A stretch of DNA of 64,000 bases from Sanderia malayensis (GCA_013076295.1 RQOL01000532.1:2356001-2420000), one strand, 5' to 3'. Numbered from the stretch's first letter, positions 1 through 15,600 are shown. Notes: generated by a model not told the origin, from the sequence alone. A program made the numbers and translations.

Positions 1-3000
1 GGTATTTTGGCAAGGTAAATATTTTATTATTCAATTTTCGAGCCTAATTTTTGAAATCTTCATATATGTACTGCTTTCTTTACCATGTTATAAAAAGTTT
101 GTTTGGCATCAAAGAAGGCTGATAAATTTGAATATGATAAAATGTTTACGTGATTTTTATTTCAGTGTGAGCTGTATCATTGGATTGATGTATTAGATAG
201 GTTTGATCATATTCTTGGTGAGGTGGCAAAACCTGTTGAAGGAAAGACTTGGGTTTTTGTGTATGATTTATTACCACTGTTAAGGACAGTGACAAACAGG
301 TAATTGAATTTTGAGGGTATATTGATGATGCATAGTGTAGTACATATACTGCAGACTGTCCAGAGGGATTAAAATTGTCTCAAAATGAGCGGATGGCTCT
401 AATTAGTATATGATAAGTCTTTTCTGTTGTGATATTGATATTGATTTAGCATTTTTGATTTCTGGAACCTTGCCTCCCATGCATTCTAGTGGAACCATTT
501 TTGCTTCAAATTGCATTGTTCTCTCCTCTCTTATAAGTCAAAGAAGTGACAACTAGAAATATGAATAAATGGACAGTTCATTTGATTCAGTAATATGTAA
601 CTGAATTGTTTGATTTTCTAGTTGAATAAAAGAGAGTTGATTCATGAGATATTAAAGTTCACATCCCTCTTAATTGAGCACTCATATGCAAGACATCTTT
701 ACAATTCTGTGGAGGTAAACATCATCAGCTCCCTGCATATATTTATGTATAAATTTATATTTGCATGCTGGTATGTTTATACTGGTGTTTTAAGAAATGT
801 AGCTGTTAATTCTTTTGATTTATTGGCATGATTAAATTGTTGTAGCATCTTGTCAGTTTGATGGACTGCGGAGATGAGTCAATCATATTATCAGTCCTGA
901 ATCTCATTTATGTATTCAGGTGAAAATTATCTTGTTTCTCATTTAATTGACTCATGATAAGATTTTTCAATTTTTTGCAAGAAAGTCTTTGTCACCTCGG
1001 CCCCAGTGTATCATAATTGTCATACACAATGTTTTCTCTTCTGCAGCAAACGCTCCAATTATCTATCTCGCATGTCAAGCGAAAACAGAAAAAGTCTACA
1101 GCAACGTCTGTTCACACTTGGAGAAGTAGGCACATCTATTTATCTTTCATTTTATTCAGTCTGTGATGAAGTCTTTGATTAATCCAATGATTTGGAGAAT
1201 TAATTCTGAAACATTGAGACTTGATCAGATTCGTTTAGTTACTTTTAGCTTAGTTAAATTACGTTTTGTGTCACAACACTATTTGTTAACTGAAATCTGT
1301 TTATCTTTCAGACATGGGGTGGCTCTGAAGCTGGCTATGCTCTTGATCAATGCTGTGCCACAAAAACCAATGAGGTTTACTTTTATACTTTCATTATTGT
1401 CTTTTTAAACTTGGATAAATTGTAGACTTTGTGCAGTAGACATAACTCTATCTTATAGTAATAACATTATTTATATGCCACATGCCATTAGAGAACTGAA
1501 GAAAGAGTAACAATCCCTTTCATTTAATATTAATGTAAGGAATTTGCACATTAATTGTATAATGTTGATTTCTCAGAATTTCAAAGAAGGTGGAAGTTTA
1601 TACTTTGAATATTACCTTGAAGAATCTTCAAACAGTGAAGAAACAAGCTCAGAGGTTAGTTTTTAATTCTTTATATCTGATTATTATTAGTTCCAAGTGA
1701 CCCATTTTATATCAATTCTATATTTGATGACTTTGTGTTATTTTCAAGAACCCAACAAAGTTGAACAAGATGCATTCAATTTATTTGACCAATCTGCAGA
1801 AGGTTTGTTTATTCATAATCAATTCTTAACACTGTCATCGAAAAAAGTGAATTTCAACAAATTCATGTGAATTTGTTGAATTAACTTTTGTACATAGATA
1901 TCAGCCATTCCTGGTGAAGTTATGGAACAAATCTTGAGAGAACACAATGTCCCAAAAGATGTCCAGGTTTGTCAATTCCTCATTTATTTTAACATATGCT
2001 CACATTAGCCACTGTGTTGTTGTTGCTGTTGACATCAACCATGTTGTTGTTGTTGTAGATATCTTTGTTATACCGACTTCGACTTGCCCACTCAATGCCG
2101 AAATTGGAAATGAGGCTTCATTACGTGCAACTGAGGCTGCAAGCTATATCCATTTTAGGTATATTGGCAGTTACTCTTATTTTATAACTACAGTTGACAT
2201 CTGCAACCTCGAGCTGGAAATTGTAAATTCTTCATGATGGTAAATGTTCAAAATAACAGATGTCCCAACTATACTATACCAAAGCAGGGAGAATGGAAAA
2301 TTGTTTGAGAAAGCGGGTGTTTTGACCTGGTGTCTAAAAATGCAGTTGACCAAAAGTTGTGATCAATTGTATTTCTTAAGCACTTTGGATCTCATGTTGA
2401 TTGTTTAATTTGACACGATTTCTCTCCAATCATCCTTAGTTTATTCGAATGCAACTGACCAAGTCAACTCTTTAGTATATGATGGGTTTGTTGAAGAAAT
2501 TGTCAACACGTTGGAATTGCAGCACGAAGGAAACGCATTATTTGTAAGTCACATTAACAACGTCATCATCAAATATCGATATTCTTGTTCTTTTTTCTCC
2601 CCCCGCCATGTTCAATGCTAACCTATTGGTTCTCTTTTTTATCGCAGGAAGTGAAAGCATCTTGTTTGAAAACGTTAACTGCTATTATTCATTTGGATCG
2701 TAACCCAAGGTCTGTTTACGTTTTCATCCTAATTGTTATTTCTTTATTTCCGATGCTTTAAACACGCTTATGAAGATGACGCCAGACTAGAACAAGAGGA
2801 GGTGTTTTAAAATGCATTTGAATCTTTTTTTGCATAGATTGAATACGATAATTGAATACACTGGAGCATCTTCGTATCATGGTTTCTTACCAACACTTGT
2901 CAGGAAATGCATCTCGCAAATGACTGGTATGTGCATTGCTGCAATAATGCTTCATTGATACGAGAATTAATGTTGTTGTTGTTGCTGTATCTTGTATTGA

Positions 3001-3609
3001 TTCGTTTGTAGATGGAATAAATCAAGATTTTCCACAGCAATATGCAACCGCACTCTTCTCATTTCTTTATCATTTGGCCAGCTATGAATCAGGTGAGAAT
3101 TAGTGTAATTACCACTGCACTATTATTATTCACAAGTGTTGGTCTGACTAATTCTGTTGTGTTGTTGTTTTGTAAGGTTGTGAAGCATTGGTATCATGTG
3201 GATTGATGGAGTCGCTATTGAAAGTTGTCCGGTGGCCAGGACAAGATGACCACATCACTGTAAGTTAGCTACCCCCGTAGAATCTCGTATATCTTATTGT
3301 TGTATGCAATAAAAGTGATTTATTTTCAGGGGGTTATGTATGTTGTTTTATTTGAACAGTTTGTGACAAGAGCCGTCCGAGTTATCGACCTCATTACCAA
3401 TCTTGACATGGCCTCGTTTCAAACTCACAACGGCTTGAATGTGCTTGTCGATCGATTGAAGAATGAAGTGAAAAACTGCAGCCAGTTCCACGGACCAATC
3501 ATATCAATGGAGCCAGTGCCATCGGTTGACGCAGGTCAGATTGAAAGTGAGGATGGTGCAGTAGCCAAGCCAGGATCTAGTAAAGACATTGAGGATGTTG
3601 AAATGAATG
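1..3609 (+). other. HUWE1: HUWE1 exons 1-16: N-terminal DUF908 / armadillo-like region
   Basis: Exons as read: 1-14 (partial), 166-299, 633-714, 846-919, 1047-1125, 1312-1374, 1577-1654, 1749-1802, 1898-1966, 2059-2158, 2440-2543, 2648-2709, 2838-2926, 3012-3092, 3177-3259 and 3360-3609. Reading phases are consistent across these joints where checked. Conserved family blocks are [14 protein letters not shown] (exon 3), [14 protein letters not shown] (exon 14) and [16 protein letters not shown] (exon 16). The region forms the start of the solenoid ring that holds substrates in the known structures of this family. The start of exon 3 is the least certain: an AG at 631-632 is needed to keep frame, because the nearer TTCTAG acceptor would put a stop in frame. 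Confidence 0.88.
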
Positions 3610-6600
3610 GTAATTATCCTTTGCTACCCTGTGTTTTGATAAGATCAACAGCAGTTTGTTTGCTTGACTCTTCGTGAGTTGTGTTTGTTTATTCAATGAT
3701 CGTCATAATCATCGAAGTTTATCATTTTACGAACTTGTATGAGTTTTCAGAAATACGTCCCTTATCATCGGGATGAGTGAAGTATTGTCTCAAACCGCAG
3801 CACTCATAAACACTCCTGTTCATGACATGATCAACGTCTCTATTCTTATTATTGACACTTATTTGTATTTTATTGAAGATCAAAGCAAGAAGCAGACATC
3901 ATCAGCTGGCAATGTAACAATAGCAAAAAGCCAATGTCTGCCACAAAGAGCGGCATTGCTCAAATCGATATTGAATTTTTTGAAGAAGACAATTCCCGAT
4001 CCAGCATTTGCTGATTATACAAGAAGTTTAATGGAAGAATCATTGCAGTTTTCATTGAAGCTGATCATCAGCAATGCCGAGTACTACGGCGCCCTTTTGT
4101 TTCTACTTGGTCAGTGTTTATATATATACAATTTTCTGTTATTATTATTGTGTATCTTATGGGTGGGTGTTTTGGTTAACGTTCTTGTTTGTATCATTTT
4201 CAGCCACTGACGTTGTAACTGTTTACATATTTCATGAACCATCAATGCTGTCCTCGTTGCAAGAAAGTGGTCTGACTGGAGTCGTCCTCAAATCTCTCAT
4301 CATGAAAGACGTAAGATCTTAAATTAACATATATTAGCATATATTATCATATGATGATTTTCCATGCAATGCAATGGCAATGTGTCGATAGTTCGATATT
4401 CGATTTTGGCATAATTACGATTAACTAATGTTGTCATTTTAAATGCTTGAATGAACCAGGTACCAGCAACAAGAGAGAACCTTGCTTCATTGCCAAACAC
4501 GTTGAGTGCACTGTGCTTGAATACAGCCGGCCTTCAGGCGTTCATTGCTTGCAAACCATTCGAAAGGCTCTTTCGAATTCTCATCACACCTGAATATCTT
4601 CCAGCCATGAAGCGAAGGCGCAGCTCGGATCCACAAGGTATTACCCCCTGAAAATGTATACACCTTTATATTGTTATCAATGGAACTCGTGATGTTATTG
4701 AAGGGTACGGAGGGGGTATTGTTAAATTGTAATTCTTTACAATGATTTTACGACATGGTAATATATTACTTATCATCGATTTATAGGTGATACGGCAATG
4801 CATCTCGGGACTGCAATGGATGAGTTAATGAGACACCAACCAACTCTGAAGACTGATGCAATGAAGGCCATAATTCAGGTATAATCTTTGTCATGATTGT
4901 AATCATTATTATTATCATTGTGTCAGTGTCTTATAGCACAGATTACTGAAGCCTTTTGATCATTGCTCAGTTGACTCAAGGTTCAATCACTGTGCAATAT
5001 TAATCCCAATACCGTCTTCAATAGAAAGTAATTTTATATTGCTTTTCAATGACGCGGTCTTTACATCATCATTGATAAGATTGATCTATAGGAGGTTTTG
5101 TATGCCGATGCTTTGATTTAATGCCACGGACGTTTGGTTGCTATGAACCACCCCGTACAATGTTTTAAAACGCATGTAAATCAACCAGTTCACTCGATGA
5201 AGACGGGGGTATCATGACAAAAGCTGGATTGGATGAGTTTGAATGCAGTGATTGCTGTTTATCTATTTTAGCTGCTGGTTAAGTTGTGTGAGATGGGCAA
5301 TGACCCGAAGTTGATAGCATTTCATGCATATGATAAAAGTAAACCAAGCAGTACTAAGCAGACAACAACAGAGACCCAGGTGATCAGTTCAAGCTCAACA
5401 CTTGATGATCCAATGTCAGATGAAGATATGGAGGAGGAATTTGGAGTTGTTATACGAAGTAAAATTGAGGAACCTAACAACAAACCAGAAGAAAGCGCCA
5501 AGTACTTATCTCTCGTCATCTCTTATGACCTCTCATCTTCTTCTATGACCTCTCATCTTCTTCTATGACCTCTCATCTTCTTCTATGACCTTTCATCGTC
5601 TTCTATGACCTCTCATTTTCTTCTATGACCTTTCATCGTCTTCTATGACCTCTCATCTTCTTCTATGACCTCTCATCTTCTTCTATGACCTCTCATCTTC
5701 TTCTATGACCTTTCATCGTCTTCTATGACCTCTCATCTTCTTCTATGACCTTTCATCGTCTTCTATGACCTCTCATCTTCTTCTGTGACCTTTCATCGTC
5801 TTCTATGACCTCTCATCTTCTTCTATGACCTTTCATCGTCTTCTATGACCTCTCATCTTCTTCTATGACCTTTCATCGTCTTCTATGACCTCTCATCTTC
5901 TTCTATGACCTTTCATCGTCTTCTATGACCTCTCATCTTCTTCTATGACCTTTCATCGTCTTCTATGACCTCTCATCTTCTTCTATGACCTTTCATCGTC
6001 TTCTATGACCTCTCATCTTCTTCTGTGACCTTTCATCGTCTTCTATGACCTCTCATCTTCTTCTATGACCTTTCATCGTCTTCTATGACCTCTCATCTTC
6101 TTCTATGACCTTTCATCGTCTTCTATGACCCTTCATAATCTTGTATGACCTTTCATACTATTTCAAAATGTCAAAAATTGTGTTAAATTTTCGTTATCTT
6201 TTTAACAGAGCTGTGAGTGAAAAGAGACAATACATTCCTATGATCGACTATCTTCTTAATGTTGTGAGTTTTATTGTCATTTATCAGCTATTACTATTTT
6301 ATTCTTGTCTTTCCTTATCATTTATCTACGACCATTTTTACTTTATATAACCATGAATATTAATTTTCACAGATGAAATTTCTGGAGAATATCCTCAGTA
6401 ATAATGGAACAGATGATCATTGCACTGAGTTTGTTTCCCTTGGTGGTCTTGAGCCATTACTAGACCTGTTAAACCTTGCTAATATGCCATTAGAGTTCCC
6501 ATTGCTACCTGCATGTCAATCGCTTTCAGCTGTTTGCAAATCCATCGTTGTAAGTGCCTTTATTTATCAACACATTCCTAATTATATCCCGTTTAAATGA

Positions 6601-9600
6601 GACGTTTTAAGAAGATGAGGCCAATTAACGCGGTTATAATTTTGCTGCCAGGTATTATCACAAGACAGTGTGTTATTCAAGCAAGCATTGACACAGCTCG
6701 ACGCATTACTTGATCAGTTGATGCCATTATGCAGTGAATCAGAGAACAGAGGTTCGATCCTTCTTCGTGAATTGGCATCGAACGAACAGCCAGGTCTTGC
6801 CATGCATCATAAATCCCAGACGCCTTTGCTGCATTCCATGTCAGCCACGCATGCGTATATCAATATGTTTGTGCACATTTGCCGTGGGTCTCAGGTGAAT
6901 TTCCTTCATGATTTTATGTCATCACTTTCCATAGTGTGATATGCGAAGTTACTGTTATATTTCGTGCTGTCTAATGATGATTGTGTTTGGTTTGGAATAG
7001 AGTGAAGTTCGAACAATGTCCGTGAATCAATGGGGATCAGAACTGGGCAAAAGAGTTCTGAGCAAACTCAGTGTGCTGTACACTTATTTGGTGTGGGAAA
7101 GCAGTGTTCTACTCACATTGTGTACACCGAATTTGAACGATGACGAGAGGATTGATTTCGCTAGAGATGATCTTAACAGACTTTCTACTCCTTTTAAAGA
7201 TGCTAAAACAATCAAAGGTTTGTCAATATTGATTATATAGCCCATAAGTCGGTGGTGATTGGGGGATGAATTGAATTCTATTCAACTCAATTCTTTATTT
7301 TGTGTTCTTTAGAAGTGACGTCCCCTGAAAGTGAGTCAAGCAGCCAGACCAAATCAACATTGCCTTCTTCGCGCATTGCGCAGCTGCGACTGATAAAGTG
7401 GCTGCTGACATCATCATCGCATCTCGGCAGAGCATTGGCTGAGCTGTTTGGATTACTCGTGCATCAATGCATTGCGCCGCAACAGAGATTACGACGTCAT
7501 CCAATTGCTCTTCAAACACCAAATCTACCATCTTTGCCAGCACGTCTTGTTGCCGAGCAACTCACCCAAATACTCATCCAAGGACTCTCTTGGGTGTGTC
7601 CTGATGAAGTCGCCATTCCGAGGCTGAGAATGACGTTCTACATCTGTGCGGTTGGTTTCGCTGCTCCAATGCTTTTTGATGAGAAAGAAAGTCCTTATCA
7701 TTTGATGCTGCAACAGTTTGAGATGGCTTCAGGGTTGAACCATGTTTTCCAGTGAGTCCCTCCTCTTCTCAGCTTTTGAAGGCATCATGATCCTTGCGCA
7801 TGACAAGATGATTATTTCAATGAACCGCTGCCCTACCTCTTAGCTATTTCTTTTGTTCTTTCATAGACGCTTCCAATGGGTTTTGAGTCAATATCAGGAC
7901 AATGCAATCACCAGCAAAGTTGCCGAAGGAAGTCATGGTATGAACAATGACCTCACTTGATACATTCGAGAATTGCAAAAGCATTATGCTGCAGTTGCAG
8001 TGTGCATATAGAGTGTTATTCATGCTATTTCATCTCTCTGCTAATTCCTATTGATTTAATGCTTTTAGATGGCATTGGTGAATTTCTTGAAAGTTGGTTA
8101 GTATTAGTTGAAAAGATGGTGAATGTTAAAACAGTTTTGGAGTCTGCGCATTCACTTCCAACCCATTCAACGTCACCTGGTTTCATTAAATTCAATCCTG
8201 TTGAATTTCTTGCAAAAACGCAAAAGGTAATCGCACAATTTTAGTTTCATCTATTCCTTCATTCATTCATTCATTCATTCATTCATTCATTCATTCATTC
8301 ATTCATTCATTCATTTCTAAATGTACACTGTGGTCTTATCAAATCAATCAATGGTGATTTTATTATTATTTTGTTTATTCAGCTTGCTTTTGATGCTGTT
8401 AAGATGCTTTGGAAGCACAAGATCTTGAAACTTCAGGGAACAAATATTGCGGAGAAAATGCTGAAGATTTTGTGTCACATTTTCAAAGGAGAGTCGACAG
8501 TCAGAGAGAAACTTGAGAAGCAACAAGCTACCAAAGCTGCCACGCAACCAGAAAGTAAAACATCAAAATCAAATACAACAACGTCAGAGGTGGCTGCACC
8601 TTCCAGCCTCGTTGCAGCAAGCAGACCTCAAAGAGAGACTCCACAGATCAACCCAGGCTATGTCCAACAGGTGACATCATCATTGTTATCATTTTTATGT
8701 AATTGTATATGAATAGCTCAAGTAAGACGTTGGTCATAAATTGACAATCATGGGTTTTTATGGATTCTGATTATTTTGTGTTTTAGATCGTTGATATGGG
8801 CTTTACCGAAGACCAAGCTAGAGATGCATTGATTCATTGTGGAAATAATCTTGTGCAAGCAACTGACTATGTCCTCAGTCACCCAATGCCCCAAGCTCAG
8901 CCACACAGTGTAAGATATTATCAATCATTATCTTATCAATTTGTCACTGGTTATGGCCTCTTTGCTAATAAAGATCTACAATATTGTCTATGGTGTCACC
9001 CTGTGTGTGTTACGAGGATGCTAAGAGGTTTAAATATGATCTTTTGAAGGAATTTGGAATGGATGTTGATATGTCAGAAGAGGATATGATGATCAGAGCA
9101 ATTGCTTTATCGTTGGGTGAAAACATCTTATTACAAGATGTATGTAGACGACAATTACTATGAATCATATCTATTCAACCACCCTTGTACTGTATTCTCT
9201 AACGGTGCATTCATTTAATTCATGTTAATTCTCGTCTCCGTATGCAGCAGGGTCAAGCATCATCATCGTCTAGCGTTGTGACGTCAGTGACAGTAACAAC
9301 AACAACAACATTACTTAACCAGCAGAAGAAATCTGAAAAGCCAGCGATCGTTGCAAAGGAGGAGCCAGTTACGGCAATCGCCAAAGAAACACTGGATGTG
9401 TTCACAGATGAATTGCTTTCAGGATGTTTGAGTATGCTGATCGATTTGCCTGACATTGTCCATACAACATATGATCTGATCAGCTCTGTTGGGAGTAGAA
9501 ATGGAAAGCTATGGAGATGTAATGTCACCCAAACCATTTGCAAAGAGGTTTGTCTCCATATATGTTCGAATTAACAAGCAATCAGTTACAGTCATCTCTA

Positions 9601-12600
9601 TTCATTTGTCTGATTTGTTCGTTGTTGTGATTTGTGATATATTTTCTCAAAGGTTCGTGAAATCGCAGAAAGATTGCTTCACGGAGCTGACAATATTTCA
9701 TCGAAAACGTCGAAAGAAATGACCGCTCGCTTTTGCACAAATGAGGATGCAAATACTCTTGCTACAAGACTGCATTTGCTTGTTCTTCTTGCGCAGGTTT
9801 GCCTCTTCTGCCCACTTTTGGAGTCTTTGTCTCTTCCTATCATCGCCATTATCTGATGCTTATTTGTTTGATTTTTAGGAGATCCATTTCCCGGTGGCTT
9901 TGATGCTGCAAAACATGAAAGTCGTTGAACACCTTGTTATTCTTCTGGAAGCTGTAAACAATTACCTCATAACAAAAGACAGAAATGAAGATGCAACAGT
10001 TCCAAGGTATAATGATTTCCAAATTAATACTAACTACGTGGGTTTATTGTTTTTAATCACTTTCAGGGAGGGGGGCTAAATTAGAACTTACTGCAATTCC
10101 AATGGCAATGCTATTGCTTTATTGCATTGGTCAGTTCGCGTGGATTTTGATAGCGTTCGGCTATTCTTTAACGTCTTAGATTTTGTTTTTGATTTATTTT
10201 ATAGATGGCTACCATCTCTTGTTCTCCTTTTGGATCAATACGAAAGATCAGCCGATGCCCAACAGAGAAAGAACAGCTTTGTATGTTAATTTATGCTTAT
10301 TTATGCATTTATTATCATATATCACGCATGAATTATGCTGACGAATTTGTTTTATTTTGAATAGGAATGTTCTCATATTTGGAAATGGTTTGATGATAGA
10401 ACTGGTCGATGGTGTAATTACAGTGCAAGCAACAATTCATCGATTGACAATGCTTATCACAATGGAGATACGTCCGTAAGGTAAATCATGTTAACATGCA
10501 TCTTTCCCTTGTTCATCATCTGCTTCTCAATTAATTACAAATGATCATAATAATGCTTTTACATATAATTATTGATCTTTCTCATTTTGCTGATGATGAT
10601 AATGAGAGAAGTATCTCTTAAAACGTCGCACTCGTAAACACGCCTGTTCGTGACGTCATAAATTCCTATTTGTATCATGACTTTCACATGATTGATGCAT
10701 TGTTATATGCATTGTTCATCCAGGTTCACCGCTGGTCGAAGACGATATATCGTGCTATTCAAGGTGATGGTACAGGTACACTCCTCCTCAGAGGATATCT
10801 ATGCTCATTTCATTCTCTCTCAAAATCAACATTGTCTTTATTGCAAAGAGACTAGATCGTAATGCAATGGAGTTAACCAGTGATTAATTCTATTGCTGCT
10901 TAGATAAATGAAGATACAAGCAATCGTAGACCAATAATGTTGGATGTGATGGCTGGAAAGACGGAGCAAGATGATTCATCAGGACAAGCAACTGCAGCCG
11001 CCATTGATTCAGTCAGCTCTCCTAAAAAAGGAAAAAGAAAGAGAAGGTCATCGGCTTCACAAATGGAAACAGATTTCAATTCATCAGAACAGCAACAACA
11101 ACAATCAAAGCAGAAAACAACTGAAGATAAATCCGTTGCTAAAGGATCAACGATTCTTGGATTAGAATCTTATCAGATCGAGCGAATCGTACGGTAAGAT
11201 CAATTGTGCGTTACATGTGGTCATTACCAAACGATGTCACCATAACACGACCTCTCATCTTCTTCTACCATTGGTTAATTATCATCTTTTCATGTTTATT
11301 TTTAGCGCATGCTCTCGCTTGATGGCCGCGCCGATTGATTCAGCATCGTTGAACGCCGTCATGCGTCTCACACTACGATTAACACGTGATTACAAAATGG
11401 CCGCCGTGTTTTCAGAAGAACAAGGACCACGTGCTTTGCTGAAGCTGACAGAAGCGTCATCGTTTCCTGGAGCCGTGCTATTGGCTACTCTGTTATTACG
11501 TCACGTTGTTGAAGACATGAATACATTACAGCATGTATTGGACACAGTCGTGTGTTCAAAGACCCACGGAGTAGGTAATATTGTCAGTGGGGTGGGTCAG
11601 AATTCTATTGGTACGAAAGAACTGAATTTCGTAATGAGAATATTAGGCCCGGCTGCGTGCAGATGCCCCGATCTGTTCAAGGCGACAGCAAAGAAGTTGC
11701 TCAGGTTACAGATTAAGGATTCACGATCCAACAACAGACGCGGATTAGCAAACGATGATAGCGAATGGTCGATAGCACCGAATTCACCACAGATCTTGAA
11801 GGTTGTGCAATCCGTCAAATCCAATATCAATCCAGATGTGCATAATCCGTTAAGAGATTTGGTCGCGGTTTTATTGGATTCACTTGTCGAGCTGCACGTA
11901 CAAGATTGCAAGGATCTGGTCACCGAACCGTCTGAAAAGGCGGCAAAGATTGATGAAGATACTGAAAGCGAGGTTCAACAGAAGGAATCCGAGGCTGGTG
12001 TTGGAGAAGTATCTGATATTGCTGAGAGTATTGTACAACAGGCCGATTTGGTGAGAAGATTAACTGGAGAACTAGTTGATGATGACGATGAAGATGATGA
12101 TGATGATGATGATGATAATCGTAAGTTTCATTCATGTAATTTCATGACTGTATCTGTATTGATCTCTCTCAATTTCCAATGTGCTGGGTATGGATGGTTA
12201 ATGACAATTTTGATTTAACAGAAGATGGATGTCAGAGATTATCATCCGGGAACTCTCAAGATGTTTCAGCCAGCCAATCATTGAAGAACAAGACAAAGAA
12301 AGCTTCCCTGCTTTACCTGTCAAAGAAGAAACTCTTCTCAAAGTCTACGTTGTTGAAATTGTTGGCTGAAATGGCCAAGACCTACCCAGCTGTTGCGAAA
12401 TTGATTTCAGAGCACGTTTATCTGTCTAAAGGAAGTTACAGAATGCTCAAGGTTAATGCTTATCTATATTTTACATTATTCATCCATTCTTACATTAAAC
12501 GCGTCTTTTTTGATTAAGTTTTGTATGTGTCATTCATTGATTGTTTGTCTTATAGTTTGAAGGCTCCATCCTTGCTTTTATCTTTGATTGTCTGTTGCCA

Positions 12601-15600
12601 ATGGTGAATCAAGATGGTACCGATATAACCAATAATGTCTCAGCACTTGCTCGTACACTCTTGGCTGTGATTGGCTCAAGCAGTCAGCTTGCAGACGTTC
12701 AGAATTCTCTGATCATGGAATTGAAGGCCTCGTTATCAAGGGCACTGAACCTGCAAGAAAGCAAGCTGAAACATTCACGATTGCAAGCAATATTCAATTT
12801 GATTGTGACAATAATAGAGTCAAGTAACCCGCAGACAATTCCAGCCATTGGAAATGTTGCCACAATGGGATTCATCAAATTGCTTATCAGAAAAGGAGTT
12901 ATCACTGATTTGGCTAAGACACCGCATAGTCTTGATCTGTCAAGTCCATACCTCGTCACCACGATCAATTCTATGTTGAAGCCACTTGAGAAACTATCAA
13001 GCTTAGCCAATCATCAGGTTGTGGCAGGAAAAGGAGACAAGGATGATGCAAAGGAGGCTACCGAAAGATTGCAGCCATCGGCTGGAGATCAACCAGGTAA
13101 CGCTTCTGTTTGTATTTGGATTTGAAATTTTCACCCAGATTGAGATATATTAGGATGGATTGGGATAGGCCAAGTCCTGAATTTGTGCAATTATTTATTT
13201 TTTAGATACAACCGTTGCCTCTGCTGGGGAAGCAACAACAACAACAACAACAATAGCAGCAACAAGTGATATTCGGGAAAGCAGAGAAATTGAACCACAA
13301 TCGCACGCTACCGATGGTATGCAATTTAAAGTTATCACCATTCGCCGTGATATTTGGGGCTTAATTCCTTCCTGCATGAATCGCACTGAAATTCACTGCA
13401 ACAATTTCTTTTCAGTTGATGAAATGAGAGAAGACGCTGATAACAATCGTGATATACAAATTGAATTTCAAATTTCAAGCGATGAGCGAATTCAAGGTAG
13501 TAAAATGCAATGAAGGATGGGAGGGTGGGAGGTAGTGGGGAGAAAGAGTGGGAGAGATAGGGGATTATTGTTAGAGAATTATGTTGATTGTGATGATGTG
13601 TTTTTAGATGTTTCCGTGGAGATGGCTGGTGAAGGAGTAGATGAATCAGAGGATAGTGATGATAGCTTCGAAGATGACGATAATGACGATGATCAAGATG
13701 GTGAAGACGATGACGACGATGATGACGATGATGACGATGAAGATGGATTAAGTGATGAAGAAGAAGCGAATAGTGTTGGAGAAGAAGTTGTAGAATCCGA
13801 TGAAGATGCGATTCCAGCTGCGACACAGAATCATGCAGATAATGACTCAATGATGATCACATTCAGTGGAATCGCACATTCAACACAAGAACATTCGCAC
13901 AACATTGGTAAGTCATTCCCTCATTTGCCCTCCCCTGATTTCCCCCTAACTTCCTCTGGGTGTTTTCTGCTCGTTATTACTTGCTTCAAATAACACATGA
14001 TTCATCATCATAATCATAATGATTGTTTCTGCCCTTATCACTGGCAGTTTTCATAGCCGATGTTGCATCCCAAGGGAGCAGCGGGTGGAATGACCCAAGG
14101 ACTCCCTGGGGTCATTCTCTTTCGGTACTCAAGTACTTGTCTCAATGTCCTTGCTGTTTTTAATAATGTCGTTATCCTTATTATCATTAAAGAAGATGGG
14201 CATGACGAAGCAGTAGACCACGTGATAGGCGATGGAGATGACGCAATAATCATCGAAGAACATGGTGAGTTGTCACATGGGAATATTCGTAGAACTCTTC
14301 AGCCTAAAGCATCTGCTATTGTCAAAGTCTCAATATCGATAATGTTCCATTTGAAGGTGGAAATGAAGATGATGACGACGAAGATGATGATGATGATGAA
14401 GACGATGATGACGAAGAAGATGACGATGATCAAGATGAAGACGATGAAGATGACGAAGACGATGAAGATGGTAATAATCAAGAAGGATCGGAGATGGATG
14501 CAGAATTTAATGCTGATGCCATTCAAGATACGATTAATTTCTTTCATGATGATCTTGATCCGTTTGCTGCTGATAATGATGATAACAGTAAGTCTGAAAT
14601 GTTTGTAATTCAAATTTCTACTATTTTCTGATTTTACTTGGTTTACTGATGATTGTTTATCTCTTTAGATGCGACGATTGAGATCAGTTTTCCATTGCGT
14701 CCCTACGCAGTTCACGTGCCACTGAGGTCCCGTTTGATGGACAGTCATGCGAACGAGACTGGCACGTCATCAAGCACCAATTCGATTCTTCAACACCCGC
14801 TGTTGTCAAGGCAATCGAATACAGATACACGGGTATCTGCGAGCAGATTGACGCGTGGCACGCGTGCAACACGAAATGACAGACTCGGCCAACGACACAC
14901 GCATCAAACGCACACGCTTCACATACACAACCCGCAGGCATCTGGTATGATTACGATGTTGTTTATAGTGCATCATGTAGCATCCACACTATCTAACTTT
15001 TGTATAACAATGCTGCATATATAATTATATTGATACTGACATTCATTTGTATTTGATCATCAGGTAGCAATTTCGCCCGTATATTGGTCGGTGATAACAT
15101 TCGTGTGCTAAGCAGAAACATTGATGAAAATCTTGGTGACGATTTGCTGGTTGATTTATTCGGTGATAATGGTGATTCATTCCTCAGTCCAACTCATTCA
15201 GTTCCGAATGCGCTGAATAGGTGGGAGCTAGAGTGTCGATTGCTCGACGGAATGGGCGTGCATGATTGTGTGAACGTTATTAAGCCAGATATTATCAAAT
15301 ATCTTCAGAAGTTGCAACTTGAAGAATTAGAGGTGAAAAAAGAAGAAGACAAAAAGAAGAAAGCAGAAGCCGCAGAAAAAGCAGAGAAGAATGGATCAAC
15401 CGATGAAAATGAAAAACAACAAGCAATGGTATTTATTATTTTAGTACTAAATATTATTATTTCCTTATTATTGCACATTTCCACGTTTTTGTCTTCGTTT
15501 GCCTGTATGTTTTCATACAGTAATATTCCGATAACTCAAACCAATTTGCCATCCACTTTTCAACCCTCAATAGCTCAGCCATTCGTTAACTCGCACCGTA

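Noticed and set aside
3773..3878. Coding continuation upstream of the HUWE1 exon at 3879
   Set aside because: The open frame carries a dispersed repeat also found near 10630, and the family sequence and phase fit an acceptor at 3877-3878.
13335..13850. 171-aa His/Leu-rich open frame on the minus strand
   Set aside because: It is the antisense of the Asp/Glu-rich HUWE1 exons (GAT/GAC codons read as His/Val/Ile codons).
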